Source of the DNA: a bacterium
Lineage (GTDB): Bacteria > Atribacterota > JS1 > SB-45 > 34-128
Assembly (NCBI GenBank): GCA_018903015.1
Contig: JAHIPR010000235.1
Location: 1-16,857, forward strand
Direction of reading: 5' to 3'
Length of the DNA: 16,857 nt
The translations under genes and the position numbers were made by a program. The notes under the pieces are model-generated. The model made no database searches. It saw only the letters and a program-made list of their open reading frames with translations, and was not told the DNA's origin. Numbering within the stretch: position 1 is the first letter of the stretch; each line of letters begins with the position of its first letter. Positions 7,088 through 15,078 of this stretch are shown piece after piece.

Positions 7088-10000
7088 ATGAAAAATAATG
7101 GACAAATAAGTTTTAAAAGAAATATTGTTTTACTTTTAGTAATAGCTTTTATTATTATAAATGTAACTTTTTGTTATAGTGAAGTATTTGCCTTTAGTTT
7201 TACGACTTCCGATTCTACCGGTCCAATGACAGTGGATTTTGGTTCGGTAAGTCCCAAAGAACCTGCAGTTGCTATACCTCACTGTGCAGAGATTCTAATA
7301 GTCACTACCAGTGGAACCTGGGATTTACAGGTTAAAGCTAATAGTGATTTTACTGATACTTCGGTTACCCCAAACAAGACCTTTCCTATAAGCAGATTGT
7401 CCTGGGCTTTTCATCCGGAAACTACCAGTGCTTATACACCGGCAGTAACCACAATCACTCCTGATTGGACTCCTTTTCAGATCACTACTAATGATATAGT
7501 ATTATCAAATCAACCAGCCACTTCTTCAGAAGGAGTAATCATTGATTTAGATTATAGATTAAAAGTTGAGTGGAGTGATTCTCCTGGTAATTACCAGGCT
7601 ACCTTAACTTATACTGTAACCGCTGGTAATCTGAATATTTCTTATGCTGATCCCAATCCTTTTTCTCCTGATAATGATGGCACCAGAGATACTACCAATA
7701 TTTATTATATGTTAAGTGAGGCATATACGATTAATGCCTGGATAGAAGACACAGGCGGAGTGAATGTTCATACATTAATTACCAGTAGTGACGAAACTCT
7801 GGGATGGCACAACCTTCCATGGGATGGAAATTATAATCCAGACACTCAAGAAGCAATAGAGGATGGACAGTACAAATATGTTATTCAGAATGCAGTGTCA
7901 GAAGAATATTTAGCTGCGGGTGTAGTGGTAGTAGACACTTCTGCTAAATCTATAGTAGGGGGAAAGATAACCGGAGATGATCCTGCAGTTAGTTTAGAAG
8001 GAGCTTTGGTTCAGCTATATGATGCTACTCGAAGAGATCTTTATGCCTATACTACTTCTGATGCCATAGGAGATTATACTATTAATGGAATACCTATGGG
8101 ATATTATTATGTAAAAGCCAGTAAAGAAAATTATTATCCGCGAAGTACGGAAACATTTTATGTGCCGGCTTTTACTACTACTGAAGATTCAACTTTTACC
8201 AAAAATTTGTTATTATCTCATAACAATACTCTTTTTATAAGTAAATCAGCTAATCATAAGACTGCTTCTATCGGAGATATAGTAACCTATACTATTGAAG
8301 TGAAGAATGTAGGTACTGGAAAGGCAAGAAATCTGACTATAGAAGATAATTTGCCATTTGGCTTTAAATATATGAAAGGAACTGCTTATTTCGAAGAAGG
8401 TCAAACTTTCTTGGAACCGGTAAGTGAGAATGGTAGAAACTTAAACTGGGATATTTCTACTTTACTACTTCCCGGTTCAAAAGTAACCATTAAATATAAA
8501 ACAGTAGTTGGATTTGAAGCAAAATTGGGAGTAAATAGAAATTCAGCCAATGTCTATGGATTTACCAGCGAAGGAAAGGTTAGTGCCGGTCCTGCTGCAG
8601 CTTTGGTGAAAGTGGTTAAAGGGATTTTTAGAAAAGAAGGAACTATTATTGGCAAGGTATTTAACGATAGAAATGAGAATGGTATTCAAGATGAGGGAGA
8701 GAAAGGGATAAGTGGCATAACTTTGGTAATGGAAGATGGGACTTATGTTTCGGTGGATGAGGAAGGAAAATATTCGATACCGAGTGCCAAGCCAGGGAGA
8801 CATCTCTTGAAGATTCTTAAAGAAACCATTCCTCCCGGTTATATCCCGGTAGGTGGCTTAAGTAGAGTAATAGATCTTCCGGAGAGTGGAATGGCTAAAG
8901 CTGATTTTGGATTAAAATTGAAAGAAGGTATAACCTTAAAGGGAGCAGAAGAAGTTAAAGAAAAGAAAAAAGTAGCAGGAGAAAAAGATCAAGGATCCGA
9001 ACAGGAACAAGAAGAGACCGATATTTTGCTAATTGGCGTAGGGGAAGCTGAGATTGGGCATTTCATTATTGATGGTAATGTAGATAATTTTGTTGCAGGC
9101 AATGAACCTTACCAATCGGGATTTTATACTAAAGCTGGATTAAAGTTCTATCTAAAAGGGAAGATAAAGGGCAGTTATCTTCTAACTATGTCTTTTGATT
9201 CTGAGCAAGGCATCAATGATGAAATATTAAATCTGATTCAGGAGAATGAATATTATCCAGTATATGGAGATGAAAGCACTTATAGTAAAACGGTTAAGCC
9301 TTACGGGATGCTCTATGTTGCTTTGGAATATCAGGGATCTTATATTGAATATGGAAGGCATGATACTGGTTTTACCCAGACAGAATTTACTAAATATAAT
9401 AGGGCTCTACCGGGAATTAAAACTCATTATCAAAATCAAAAATTTAATCTAACTATTTTTGGTGCTAAAACTGAGCAGATACCCTATTATGAAGAGATAC
9501 CGGGTGCCAATAAATCTGGTCCCTATTATCTTTCCAAGGCTCCTCTCATAGAAGACAGTGAGCATATCAGAATAATAACCCGAGATAAGGACGACCTTTC
9601 TGTTATAATCCGGGAAGAGGAGAAGAAAATTAATGAGGATTATATGATTGATTATGTGGAAGGAAAAGTAATTTTCAATGAGCCGATATATAAGGAAGAC
9701 GAAGATGGAAACCCGATATATATTTCAGTTAATTATGAATATATTCCCTTAGAAGGAGGAGAATCGCATTATATTGTGGGAGCAAGAGGTGAGCTCATTC
9801 CTACTGACAACCTGAGGGTAGGTTTAACTTATATTGAAGAAACATTTTCACTTGAAAATTATAAACTTTATGGAATAGATGCAAGCATTAAAATTGGAAA
9901 AGGAGCTACTGCTTCCTTAGAATATGCTGAGAGCAAAGGTGACGCTTATGGGAATAATTTAAAGGATAATTCTCAAACTAATACAGCTTTTAAAGCAAAT

Positions 10001-11644
10001 TTATCGATTAATCCCAATAATAAATCCCAGGTAGAATTATATTATAAAAAGATTGACCCTGAGTTTAACAATATTGCCCACCCCCTGTCTGAGACTGATA
10101 TTGAAGAAAAGGGAATTAAAGCGAGTGTTAAGGTGGGAGAAAAGATAATTTTAAGTGGGGAAATTAAAAAGGTTAGAGATAATATTAAAAATGATTTAGC
10201 AAAAGATATTAATTACAAAACTACCTCTCAAGTAAATTTGGAAGCGACTCCTAAGGAGAATTTAAAGGTCGAGCTGGGCTATAAAGAAGAAAATAGTAAA
10301 ACTGAGTTATTAGAAAATGATAGTGAGACAGAAAGTAATCTACCGGTATGTCAAGAAGATGAAACTTTGGCTACTTATTATTTAAAAGTAAAACAAAAAT
10401 TTAACCATGATTTGGAGGTTGGTTTGGGTTATAGTAAAGAAAGGACTTATGACAATTTAAACTTACCTGATGAAGCGAATGAAATTTCGGATATCTACGA
10501 AATAAGTGCCAAAAAGACTTTCGATAAAGTAGATATAGAAGTAGAATATAAATTTGAAGATCAAGATAATCTTATTAATCCTGATCTGGATCTGGATATT
10601 CACGGACTTTCCTTAAAGACTAATTATAAATATGCGGATTGGTTATCATTTTATGCAAAGGAAGAACTGAGTTTAACAAAGGACAAAGATGAGCAAACCT
10701 TATTAGAGGAAGGGATTTTACCTTCATTAGAAAGCAGCACAGCTATTGGGGCTAAAGTGGAAAGAAAAATAAATGAAAATTGGGGCGTACAAGGAGAATA
10801 TTCCTTAAATTTTGCTAATAACGGAACACTAACTTCTGATTCTTTAGCCTTAGGGGTAGCTTATAATAACCAGATTAGCGATACTTTGAATATGAAGGCG
10901 AATTTAAAACTTGGATTAAATCCCAATCTTATCAATGAAGAAGAAGGATTGGCTGATTTATCCCAAATATTTTATTGTCAGTTAGATAAAAAATTTAGTG
11001 ATACCCTTCAGGGGAAACTAAAATATGAAGTAACTGGCAAGGCAATAAATTTAAATAACTTAGAACATCTGGCTATTGCGGAATTAACCGGTAAGGTAAC
11101 TCAAGATATAACTACCTTGCTTGGTTACACTTTTATTTATAATGAAAAAGAAGAAAGTCACAAACTTTCTACGGGTATAGCCTATCGACCGATAGAAAAT
11201 GACCGTTTGAATATGTTAGGTAAATTAGAGTTTGGTGCTAAAACCGATCCCAATTCTGTAGAGGAAGCCTCTTTAACCTTTATTTCTGCTTTAGAAGCGA
11301 TTTATGACCTTACCGATAAGATTGCTTTAACTGGAAAATACGCCTTTAAAGAAGTATGGGATAACACTTCTCCGGTTATGACTAAGAGTAACACTAATTT
11401 ATTTTTAACTCGGTTAAGTTACAATTTTGTAGATAACTGGGATATAGCCGGAGAGTATCGAATATATTACCAAAACCCAGATAAAGAATGGAAAGATAAT
11501 TACCGCATGGAGCTGGGTTATAATATCAATGATTATTTAAGATTAGCTTTAGGTTATAATTTTATAGAATATACTGATCCTATTTATGAAAATAATGATT
11601 ACACTGGCAAGGGAATTTATCTAAATTTAGGATTTAGCTTTTGA
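7088..11644 (+). CDS. Giant multidomain outer-membrane protein: WxL-like, FlgD-like, CarboxypepD_reg, DUF11, SdrD-B and beta-barrel
   Basis: The product has 1518 residues. A signal peptide (FKRN, long core, cleavage after EVFA near 35) leads into a WxL-like domain (about 36-180): TWDLQVKANSDF with W78-D79-L80, then YQATLTYTVT at 169-178, the two motifs of WxL domains. A FlgD-like Ig domain follows (about 181-285, NPFSPDNDG at 190-198). Next come a carboxypeptidase-regulatory-like domain (about 287-370), a DUF11 domain (about 382-510), and an SdrD-B domain (about 515-613) with the calcium-type loop DRNENGIQDEGE at 527-538. A charged linker (about 614-655) precedes a region with YPVYGDES and SGPYYLSKAPL. 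From about 880 to the end there are alternating amphipathic strands ending in NLGFSF, whose terminal Phe fits a BamA-inserted barrel. The SD is weak (AAGGA at 7073-7077). The role as outer-membrane anchor or exit port is inferred from this architecture. Confidence 0.82.
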   Translation: MKNNGQISFKRNIVLLLVIAFIIINVTFCYSEVFAFSFTTSDSTGPMTVDFGSVSPKEPAVAIPHCAEILIVTTSGTWDLQVKANSDFTDTSVTPNKTFPISRLSWAFHPETTSAYTPAVTTITPDWTPFQITTNDIVLSNQPATSSEGVIIDLDYRLKVEWSDSPGNYQATLTYTVTAGNLNISYADPNPFSPDNDGTRDTTNIYYMLSEAYTINAWIEDTGGVNVHTLITSSDETLGWHNLPWDGNYNPDTQEAIEDGQYKYVIQNAVSEEYLAAGVVVVDTSAKSIVGGKITGDDPAVSLEGALVQLYDATRRDLYAYTTSDAIGDYTINGIPMGYYYVKASKENYYPRSTETFYVPAFTTTEDSTFTKNLLLSHNNTLFISKSANHKTASIGDIVTYTIEVKNVGTGKARNLTIEDNLPFGFKYMKGTAYFEEGQTFLEPVSENGRNLNWDISTLLLPGSKVTIKYKTVVGFEAKLGVNRNSANVYGFTSEGKVSAGPAAALVKVVKGIFRKEGTIIGKVFNDRNENGIQDEGEKGISGITLVMEDGTYVSVDEEGKYSIPSAKPGRHLLKILKETIPPGYIPVGGLSRVIDLPESGMAKADFGLKLKEGITLKGAEEVKEKKKVAGEKDQGSEQEQEETDILLIGVGEAEIGHFIIDGNVDNFVAGNEPYQSGFYTKAGLKFYLKGKIKGSYLLTMSFDSEQGINDEILNLIQENEYYPVYGDESTYSKTVKPYGMLYVALEYQGSYIEYGRHDTGFTQTEFTKYNRALPGIKTHYQNQKFNLTIFGAKTEQIPYYEEIPGANKSGPYYLSKAPLIEDSEHIRIITRDKDDLSVIIREEEKKINEDYMIDYVEGKVIFNEPIYKEDEDGNPIYISVNYEYIPLEGGESHYIVGARGELIPTDNLRVGLTYIEETFSLENYKLYGIDASIKIGKGATASLEYAESKGDAYGNNLKDNSQTNTAFKANLSINPNNKSQVELYYKKIDPEFNNIAHPLSETDIEEKGIKASVKVGEKIILSGEIKKVRDNIKNDLAKDINYKTTSQVNLEATPKENLKVELGYKEENSKTELLENDSETESNLPVCQEDETLATYYLKVKQKFNHDLEVGLGYSKERTYDNLNLPDEANEISDIYEISAKKTFDKVDIEVEYKFEDQDNLINPDLDLDIHGLSLKTNYKYADWLSFYAKEELSLTKDKDEQTLLEEGILPSLESSTAIGAKVERKINENWGVQGEYSLNFANNGTLTSDSLALGVAYNNQISDTLNMKANLKLGLNPNLINEEEGLADLSQIFYCQLDKKFSDTLQGKLKYEVTGKAINLNNLEHLAIAELTGKVTQDITTLLGYTFIYNEKEESHKLSTGIAYRPIENDRLNMLGKLEFGAKTDPNSVEEASLTFISALEAIYDLTDKIALTGKYAFKEVWDNTSPVMTKSNTNLFLTRLSYNFVDNWDIAGEYRIYYQNPDKEWKDNYRMELGYNINDYLRLALGYNFIEYTDPIYENNDYTGKGIYLNLGFSF

Positions 11645-11734
11645 GACCCGCGATACGCAATTATTAACTAAGGAAGGGAAATTTGTTAAGCTGTCATTAG
11701 TGAAATATTTAGAAATTTTAAGGGAGAAAAACAG

Positions 11735-11989
11735 ATGTTTAAATACGTGCTTGAGGTCCTAAAACAAAATTTGCTACCGTCGCCCCCCCCCCCCCGAAAT
11801 TTGGGGTTCCCTTCATATGATTTAATCCTGATTTCAAAAAGACATTTTCAGGAAAATCCTATTTTTTTACAAATTAATAAAGAATTATTAATAGAAAGCT
11901 CAAAGGCAGCAGTAAGATTAGCCTTTGAGTTTTTTTTATTTTCAGGTTATGTTGTAGAAGCTGTAAAAAGAATAGCAATGAGCAATTAA
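11735..11989 (+). CDS. Doubtful small ORF with C13 tract
   Basis: This 84-codon ORF begins at an ATG with AGGGAG 8 bases upstream, a good ribosome site for this window. After 15 codons it meets 13 C residues in a row (11783-11795), read as SPPPP. With one C more it would stop at 11819 and with one less at about 11824, in both cases before the strong terminator at 11899-11937. As written the ORF runs through that terminator, which counts against its downstream half. It may be a short peptide gene with a slippery tract, a decayed gene, or an assembly error. No family is recognised. Confidence 0.3.
   Translation: MFKYVLEVLKQNLLPSPPPPRNLGFPSYDLILISKRHFQENPIFLQINKELLIESSKAAVRLAFEFFLFSGYVVEAVKRIAMSN
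11783..11795. repeat. C13 homopolymer
   Basis: Thirteen consecutive C residues stand in otherwise AT-rich DNA inside a small ORF. Such tracts slip during replication and are a source of phase variation, but they are also prone to sequencing and assembly error. Confidence 0.9.
11899..11937 (+). terminator. Strong intrinsic terminator closing the surface locus
   Basis: CTCAAAGGC (11899-11907) pairs perfectly with GCCTTTGAG (11921-11929), a 9-bp stem with a 13-base loop followed by eight T. It ends transcription coming from the barrel protein gene and sits 85 bases before the HD-GYP gene, which therefore probably has its own promoter. Confidence 0.88.
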
Positions 11990-12021
11990 AATAGTAGTAA
12001 GGAAAGGGGTTATAGATTTCT

Positions 12022-13434
12022 ATGAATAAGGTAATTTATGAAAAAGGGTTGGATATTAGCTATGAGAAGATCCTTAGAGATTATCTGAGGACCGGCCAGG
12101 AGAAATATCTCTACCAGATCGCCCAGTTTGGCAAGGAGCTAATGAGATTAGGAATAGGACCTGAGTCCATTATTGAAATACATCTCAATATCATAAAAAA
12201 AATTAATAGAGACGAAAAAGTATATTCAAAGAAGGACATCGATAAATCCTTCACTGTCCTTATGGAAGGAATTATGGCCTATGGTATGGCCTACAGGGAA
12301 TATTTGGATTCCAGGACAGAGGGATATCTGGCTGAGATCAGAGAGCTGAACATAAAGTTGAGTCGGAAGCTGACTGAAATGACTGTGCTCTATGATACTA
12401 TAAAAATAACCGGCTCTTCCCTTGACCTCAAGGAGGTGCTTTCCTCGGTCTTTATCAATACTATCAAGACCCTGAAGGCAGAGGATGGTTCCCTGATGCT
12501 TATTGATCCGGAAGATAAGGTTTTAACCATAAAGGAGGCATATGGTCTAGAAGAAGACATTATCAAAAAGACAAGGATTAAGTTGGGGGAAGGTATTGCA
12601 GGGTTGGTAGCCCAGAAGGGTGAACCCTTGATTATCTCTGGAAGACTAAATAGTCCGCAAATCAAAAGAAAAGGGAAATATGAGGGGATAAATTCTATCT
12701 GTGCCCCTTTGAAGACCAAGAAGGGTGTTATTGGTATTATTAATCTTAACCGTAAGGTAGATGCTGAGCCCTTTACAGAGGATGATTTAAAGCTTCTTTC
12801 TACTATAGCTCACGAGGCAGCGACAGTCATTGAAAGAGTCAGCCTATATCAAGAACTACACAAAACTTATCTTAGTACTATCAATGCTATAGCCAAGATA
12901 GTAGAGATCAGAGACCCCTATACTGCTGGGCACCAAAAAAGGGTGGCCAAACTTGTCTGCGCTATTGCCGAAGAAATGAGCCTTCCCCAGGATAAAACTG
13001 AAGGACTTTATGCTGCTGGAATTCTTCACGACATTGGTAAGATGAACGTCCCGGCTGAGATTCTCAGCAAGCCCGGCAGATTGAGCGAGATAGAATTGGG
13101 CCTTATAAAAACCCATCCTCAGGCCGGCAGTGACATAATAAAAGAAATGGAATTTCCCTGGGCGGTTTCCTTAATTGTGCTCCAACATCATGAAAGACTA
13201 AATGGTTCAGGATATCCCCAGGGACTTAAAGGTGAGGATATACTAATGGAAGCCAAAATTATAGGAGTAGCTGATGTGGTAGAGGCGATGTCTTCTCACC
13301 GACCGTATAGGCCAGCTCTCGGTATTGATAAAGTCCTGGAAGAAATTTCTCAGAACAGAGGAATACTCTATGACCGGGAAGTAGTGGACGCTTGCCTGAA
13401 GCTCTTCAAAGAAAAAGGATTTAAATTTGAATAG
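12022..13434 (+). CDS. RsbU_N-like/GAF/HD-GYP protein, predicted c-di-GMP phosphodiesterase
   Basis: The product is a 470-residue cytoplasmic protein with no signal peptide or membrane segment. Residues 1-110 resemble the N-terminal domain of RsbU-type regulators (YEKILRDYLRTGQEKYLYQI, GKELMRLGIGPE). A GAF sensor domain covers about 120-278 (LGEGIAGLVAQKGEPLII, ICAPLKTKKGVIGIINL). The HD-GYP domain (about 283-470) keeps the metal and signature residues: H304 in DPYTAGH, H336-D337 in HDIGK, H365 in THPQAG, H389-H390 in QHHERLNGSGYP (G397-Y398-P399) and D418 in ADVVEAMSSHRPYR. HD-GYP proteins hydrolyse c-di-GMP to pGpG or GMP. The domain looks catalytically complete. AGGGG at 12005-12009 lies 12 bases before the ATG. 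Base composition is less AT-rich than the surface genes. With the riboswitch at 191-310 it may form a local c-di-GMP control loop (inference). Confidence 0.9.
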   Translation: MNKVIYEKGLDISYEKILRDYLRTGQEKYLYQIAQFGKELMRLGIGPESIIEIHLNIIKKINRDEKVYSKKDIDKSFTVLMEGIMAYGMAYREYLDSRTEGYLAEIRELNIKLSRKLTEMTVLYDTIKITGSSLDLKEVLSSVFINTIKTLKAEDGSLMLIDPEDKVLTIKEAYGLEEDIIKKTRIKLGEGIAGLVAQKGEPLIISGRLNSPQIKRKGKYEGINSICAPLKTKKGVIGIINLNRKVDAEPFTEDDLKLLSTIAHEAATVIERVSLYQELHKTYLSTINAIAKIVEIRDPYTAGHQKRVAKLVCAIAEEMSLPQDKTEGLYAAGILHDIGKMNVPAEILSKPGRLSEIELGLIKTHPQAGSDIIKEMEFPWAVSLIVLQHHERLNGSGYPQGLKGEDILMEAKIIGVADVVEAMSSHRPYRPALGIDKVLEEISQNRGILYDREVVDACLKLFKEKGFKFE

Positions 13435-13520
13435 ATAAAATTGTTTAAAATAAATATTTGAATGTTTTGAAAAATAAGATAGAGATTATTGTTAATTTTC
13501 TCCTGATTATTTCTTTTTAA

Positions 13521-13529
13521 TGTTATAAT
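13521..13529 (+). promoter_or_regulatory. Extended -10 promoter (TGT-TATAAT)
   Basis: TG at 13521-13522, one base, then a perfect TATAAT at 13524-13529 make an extended -10 element that can work without a good -35; none is evident. Transcription would begin near 13536 and run directly into the hairpin at 13543. Confidence 0.5.
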
Positions 13530-13542
13530 TATAAGTACAAAA

Positions 13543-13578
13543 GGGAGTGCGATTTGCCAAAATTACGCTCTCTTTTTT
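13543..13578 (+). terminator. Intrinsic terminator hairpin 1
   Basis: GGGAGTGCGATTT (13543-13555) pairs with AAATTACGCTCTC (13560-13572) around a GCCA loop, with G-U wobbles and one C-A mismatch, followed by six T. It may end the HD-GYP transcript or the short transcript from the promoter at 13521. Confidence 0.75.
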
Positions 13579-13587
13579 ATGGCTATG

Positions 13588-13624
13588 CCGAAAGATTTAA
13601 CCCACGTTTCCCTTTCGGTTTTTT
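13588..13624 (+). terminator. Intrinsic terminator hairpin 2
   Basis: CCGAAAG (13588-13594) pairs with CTTTCGG (13612-13618), followed by six T. It stands only ten bases after the T-run of hairpin 1, giving a tandem terminator or the 3' end of a small RNA starting near 13536. Confidence 0.7.
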
Positions 13625-13650
13625 ATTTTATTAGATTTAAATGTTTTTCA

Positions 13651-13673
13651 CCTGTCTGCGTGCAACGCACAGG
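13651..13673. repeat. Palindromic element CCTG-tc-TGCGT-gca-ACGCA-CAGG
   Basis: The stem has 5 plus 4 pairs with a two-base TC bulge and a GCA loop; GCAGA follows. It is GC-rich in AT-rich surroundings and of the dispersed-palindrome type. Only one copy is present here. Confidence 0.5.
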
Positions 13674-13756
13674 CAGATAAGTTATAAAAATACTGCAAGA
13701 ATCAGTAAATCATACTCAGTTTAAAACTATTCAGGCCTGGAGGGTGATTTATAGGC

Positions 13757-13792
13757 TAAACCCTTATTTCATGCCACGCCAAAAAGGGTTTA
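13757..13792 (+). promoter_or_regulatory. Hairpin covering the Prim-Pol Shine-Dalgarno
   Basis: TAAACCCTT (13757-13765) pairs perfectly with AAGGGTTTA (13784-13792). The right arm contains AAGGG (13784-13788), the only Shine-Dalgarno-like sequence before the Prim-Pol ORF, so translation could be restrained when the hairpin forms. Confidence 0.45.
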
Positions 13793-13793
13793 A

Positions 13794-14828
13794 ATTATAT
13801 TTAAAAGTATAAATGAGTATATAAAATATGGTTATAGTCTAATACCGATTGATAAGGAAAAGAAACCTTATATCTATTGGAAATCTTACCAATATAAAAA
13901 AGCAAACATAGAAGATATTTTTGATTGGTGTAATAAATTTTCTGATGTAAATATTGGAATAGTTACCGGGGATATAAGTAAATTAGCGGTTATTGATGTC
14001 GATGATCTTAATCTTTTGCCGGAGTTAAAAGAATATTTACCGGAGATAAAAGAAACAACCAGGGTTAGGACAAGAAGGGGTTATCATTACTATTTTTCTC
14101 TCAATGGCGAACAGGTTAAAAGCACCAATAGCTTATTCGGTAAAAGACTCGAATTAAAAAGTAATGGAAATTATGTTGTAGCTCCCCCATCAGTAATAAA
14201 AGCTCATCGATATGTTTATGAAATTCCTCTTAGTGAAATACTGCCAATCCCAAAAATATTAATCAAAAAGAAAAATAATCCGGCTTCCCCGGCAAAGGAT
14301 AAAAACCATAATACTTTTAAAATACTAAAATATCACGGTAAAAAAGTGGACTGCATATGCCAGGTATTAAGCAGGGATTTACAAGAAGGAGAGAGAAACA
14401 ACAGCTTATTTATTCTCTATAACTTATTACTCCGGAATAAGAACACAAAAGAATATTCAAAAAAATTAGTTATTGATAAAAATAAATCATTATTAAAACC
14501 TCTAACCGAATTAGAGTTAAAAAAAGTCTATCGAAAAGCTTCTTATAAATATGGATGTGTTGGTATTAGAGATAGACTTGTTTATATAAAATGTGAGGTT
14601 TGCGAATATAGGTTCAAAGATGGTGAATTAAAAGATAGTAATATTTTGATTAAAAATATTAGAACATTGCCGGAACTTAGTAACGCAGAAGCTAAAGTAG
14701 CTTTGATGCTGGGAATTGTTTTTGATGGAGAAAATCCTTCAGTTACAAAAATTTCTAAAAAAACGAAAATGAATTATAATACCGTAAAAAAGGCGATAAT
14801 AGGACTGAAAGGAAAAGGGGTTATATAA
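13794..14828 (+). CDS. Prim-Pol (bifunctional DNA primase/polymerase), start codon unclear
   Basis: The open frame runs 345 codons from just after a TAA at 13791. It begins IIFKSINEYIKYGYSLIPI, the normal Prim-Pol N-terminus, and continues with KKPYIYWKSYQ, NIGIVTG, the metal-binding VIDVDD (D68, D70), RGYHYYF (H98) and VVAPPS, which together are diagnostic of the PF09250 archaeo-eukaryotic primase fold. Residues about 290-344 look like a winged helix (VTKISKKTKMNYNTVKKAI). The family primes replication of plasmids, phages and integrated elements. No ATG, GTG or TTG occurs in frame before TTG 14016, which would cut off the catalytic DxD. ATA 13797 (8 bases after AAGGG) or ATT 13794 could act as rare starts; otherwise the start has been lost by mutation. 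The protein may also be cut short within the winged helix. Confidence 0.75.
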   Translation: MIFKSINEYIKYGYSLIPIDKEKKPYIYWKSYQYKKANIEDIFDWCNKFSDVNIGIVTGDISKLAVIDVDDLNLLPELKEYLPEIKETTRVRTRRGYHYYFSLNGEQVKSTNSLFGKRLELKSNGNYVVAPPSVIKAHRYVYEIPLSEILPIPKILIKKKNNPASPAKDKNHNTFKILKYHGKKVDCICQVLSRDLQEGERNNSLFILYNLLLRNKNTKEYSKKLVIDKNKSLLKPLTELELKKVYRKASYKYGCVGIRDRLVYIKCEVCEYRFKDGELKDSNILIKNIRTLPELSNAEAKVALMLGIVFDGENPSVTKISKKTKMNYNTVKKAIIGLKGKGVI

Positions 14829-14841
14829 ATATTTCTATTAT

Positions 14842-14876
14842 ATTACCAAAACCCCTTCACTTCTGAAGGGGGTAAT
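14842..14876 (+). terminator. Hairpin after Prim-Pol, possible terminator
   Basis: CCCCTTC (14852-14858) pairs with GAAGGGG (14865-14871), extended by ATTAC/GTAAT across an unpaired CAAAA. Only a weak T-rich tail follows, so termination is possible but not certain. Confidence 0.45.
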
Positions 14877-14962
14877 TCTATATTTTATAAGGGTTTTAGC
14901 GTGAAAAAAGCGACTAATACACTATAGTGGGAGCTGTTTAATTTAATTATAATTTATTTTAT

Positions 14963-15078
14963 CTCTTTCTCTCTCTATTTCTCTCTCCAGGATTAAGATC
15001 CCTGAGGTACCAAAAAGAGGATTTTCGAAAATAATAGTATGTATATAAATTATAGTACCCACTCTTTCTCTCTCTCTC
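14963..15078. repeat. Two CT-rich tracts about 99 bases apart
   Basis: CTCTTTCTCTCTCT starts at 14963 and again, slightly longer, at 15062. The first is followed by a further CTCTCTCC. Simple CT repeats are unusual in bacterial DNA of this composition and leave a purine-only minus strand here. Confidence 0.7.

Larger units (their letters stand above)
13536..13624 (+). ncRNA. Possible small RNA of about 85 nt
   Basis: The extended -10 promoter followed at once by two U-tailed hairpins has the outline of a small RNA gene with an early and a late end. No known family is recognised, and the two hairpins could simply be a double terminator for the HD-GYP gene. Confidence 0.3.
13435..13793. other. 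Non-coding stretch between HD-GYP and Prim-Pol genes
   Basis: No gene is seen here. It holds an extended -10 promoter, two adjacent terminator hairpins, one palindromic repeat at 13651-13673 and a hairpin at 13757-13792 covering the Shine-Dalgarno of the Prim-Pol ORF. The first 80 bases are AT-rich with no clear structure. Confidence 0.6.

Noticed and set aside
8543..8803. Minus-strand ORF opposite the DUF11/SdrD-B part of the barrel protein.
   Set aside because: The plus-strand frame has clear domains; the opposite frame has no recognisable content.
9246..9452. Second-frame plus ORF inside the barrel gene.
   Set aside because: No start signal and entirely within the supported frame of the 1518-residue protein.
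1128..11644. Classical PapD/FimD chaperone-usher operon.
   Set aside because: The putative chaperones are about 500 residues with four beta domains, and the barrel protein lacks the usher arrangement of plug and terminal domains; the WxL-type comparison fits better.
12390..13116. Minus-strand ORFs opposite the GAF/HD-GYP gene.
   Set aside because: They lie opposite conserved catalytic motifs and have no start signals.
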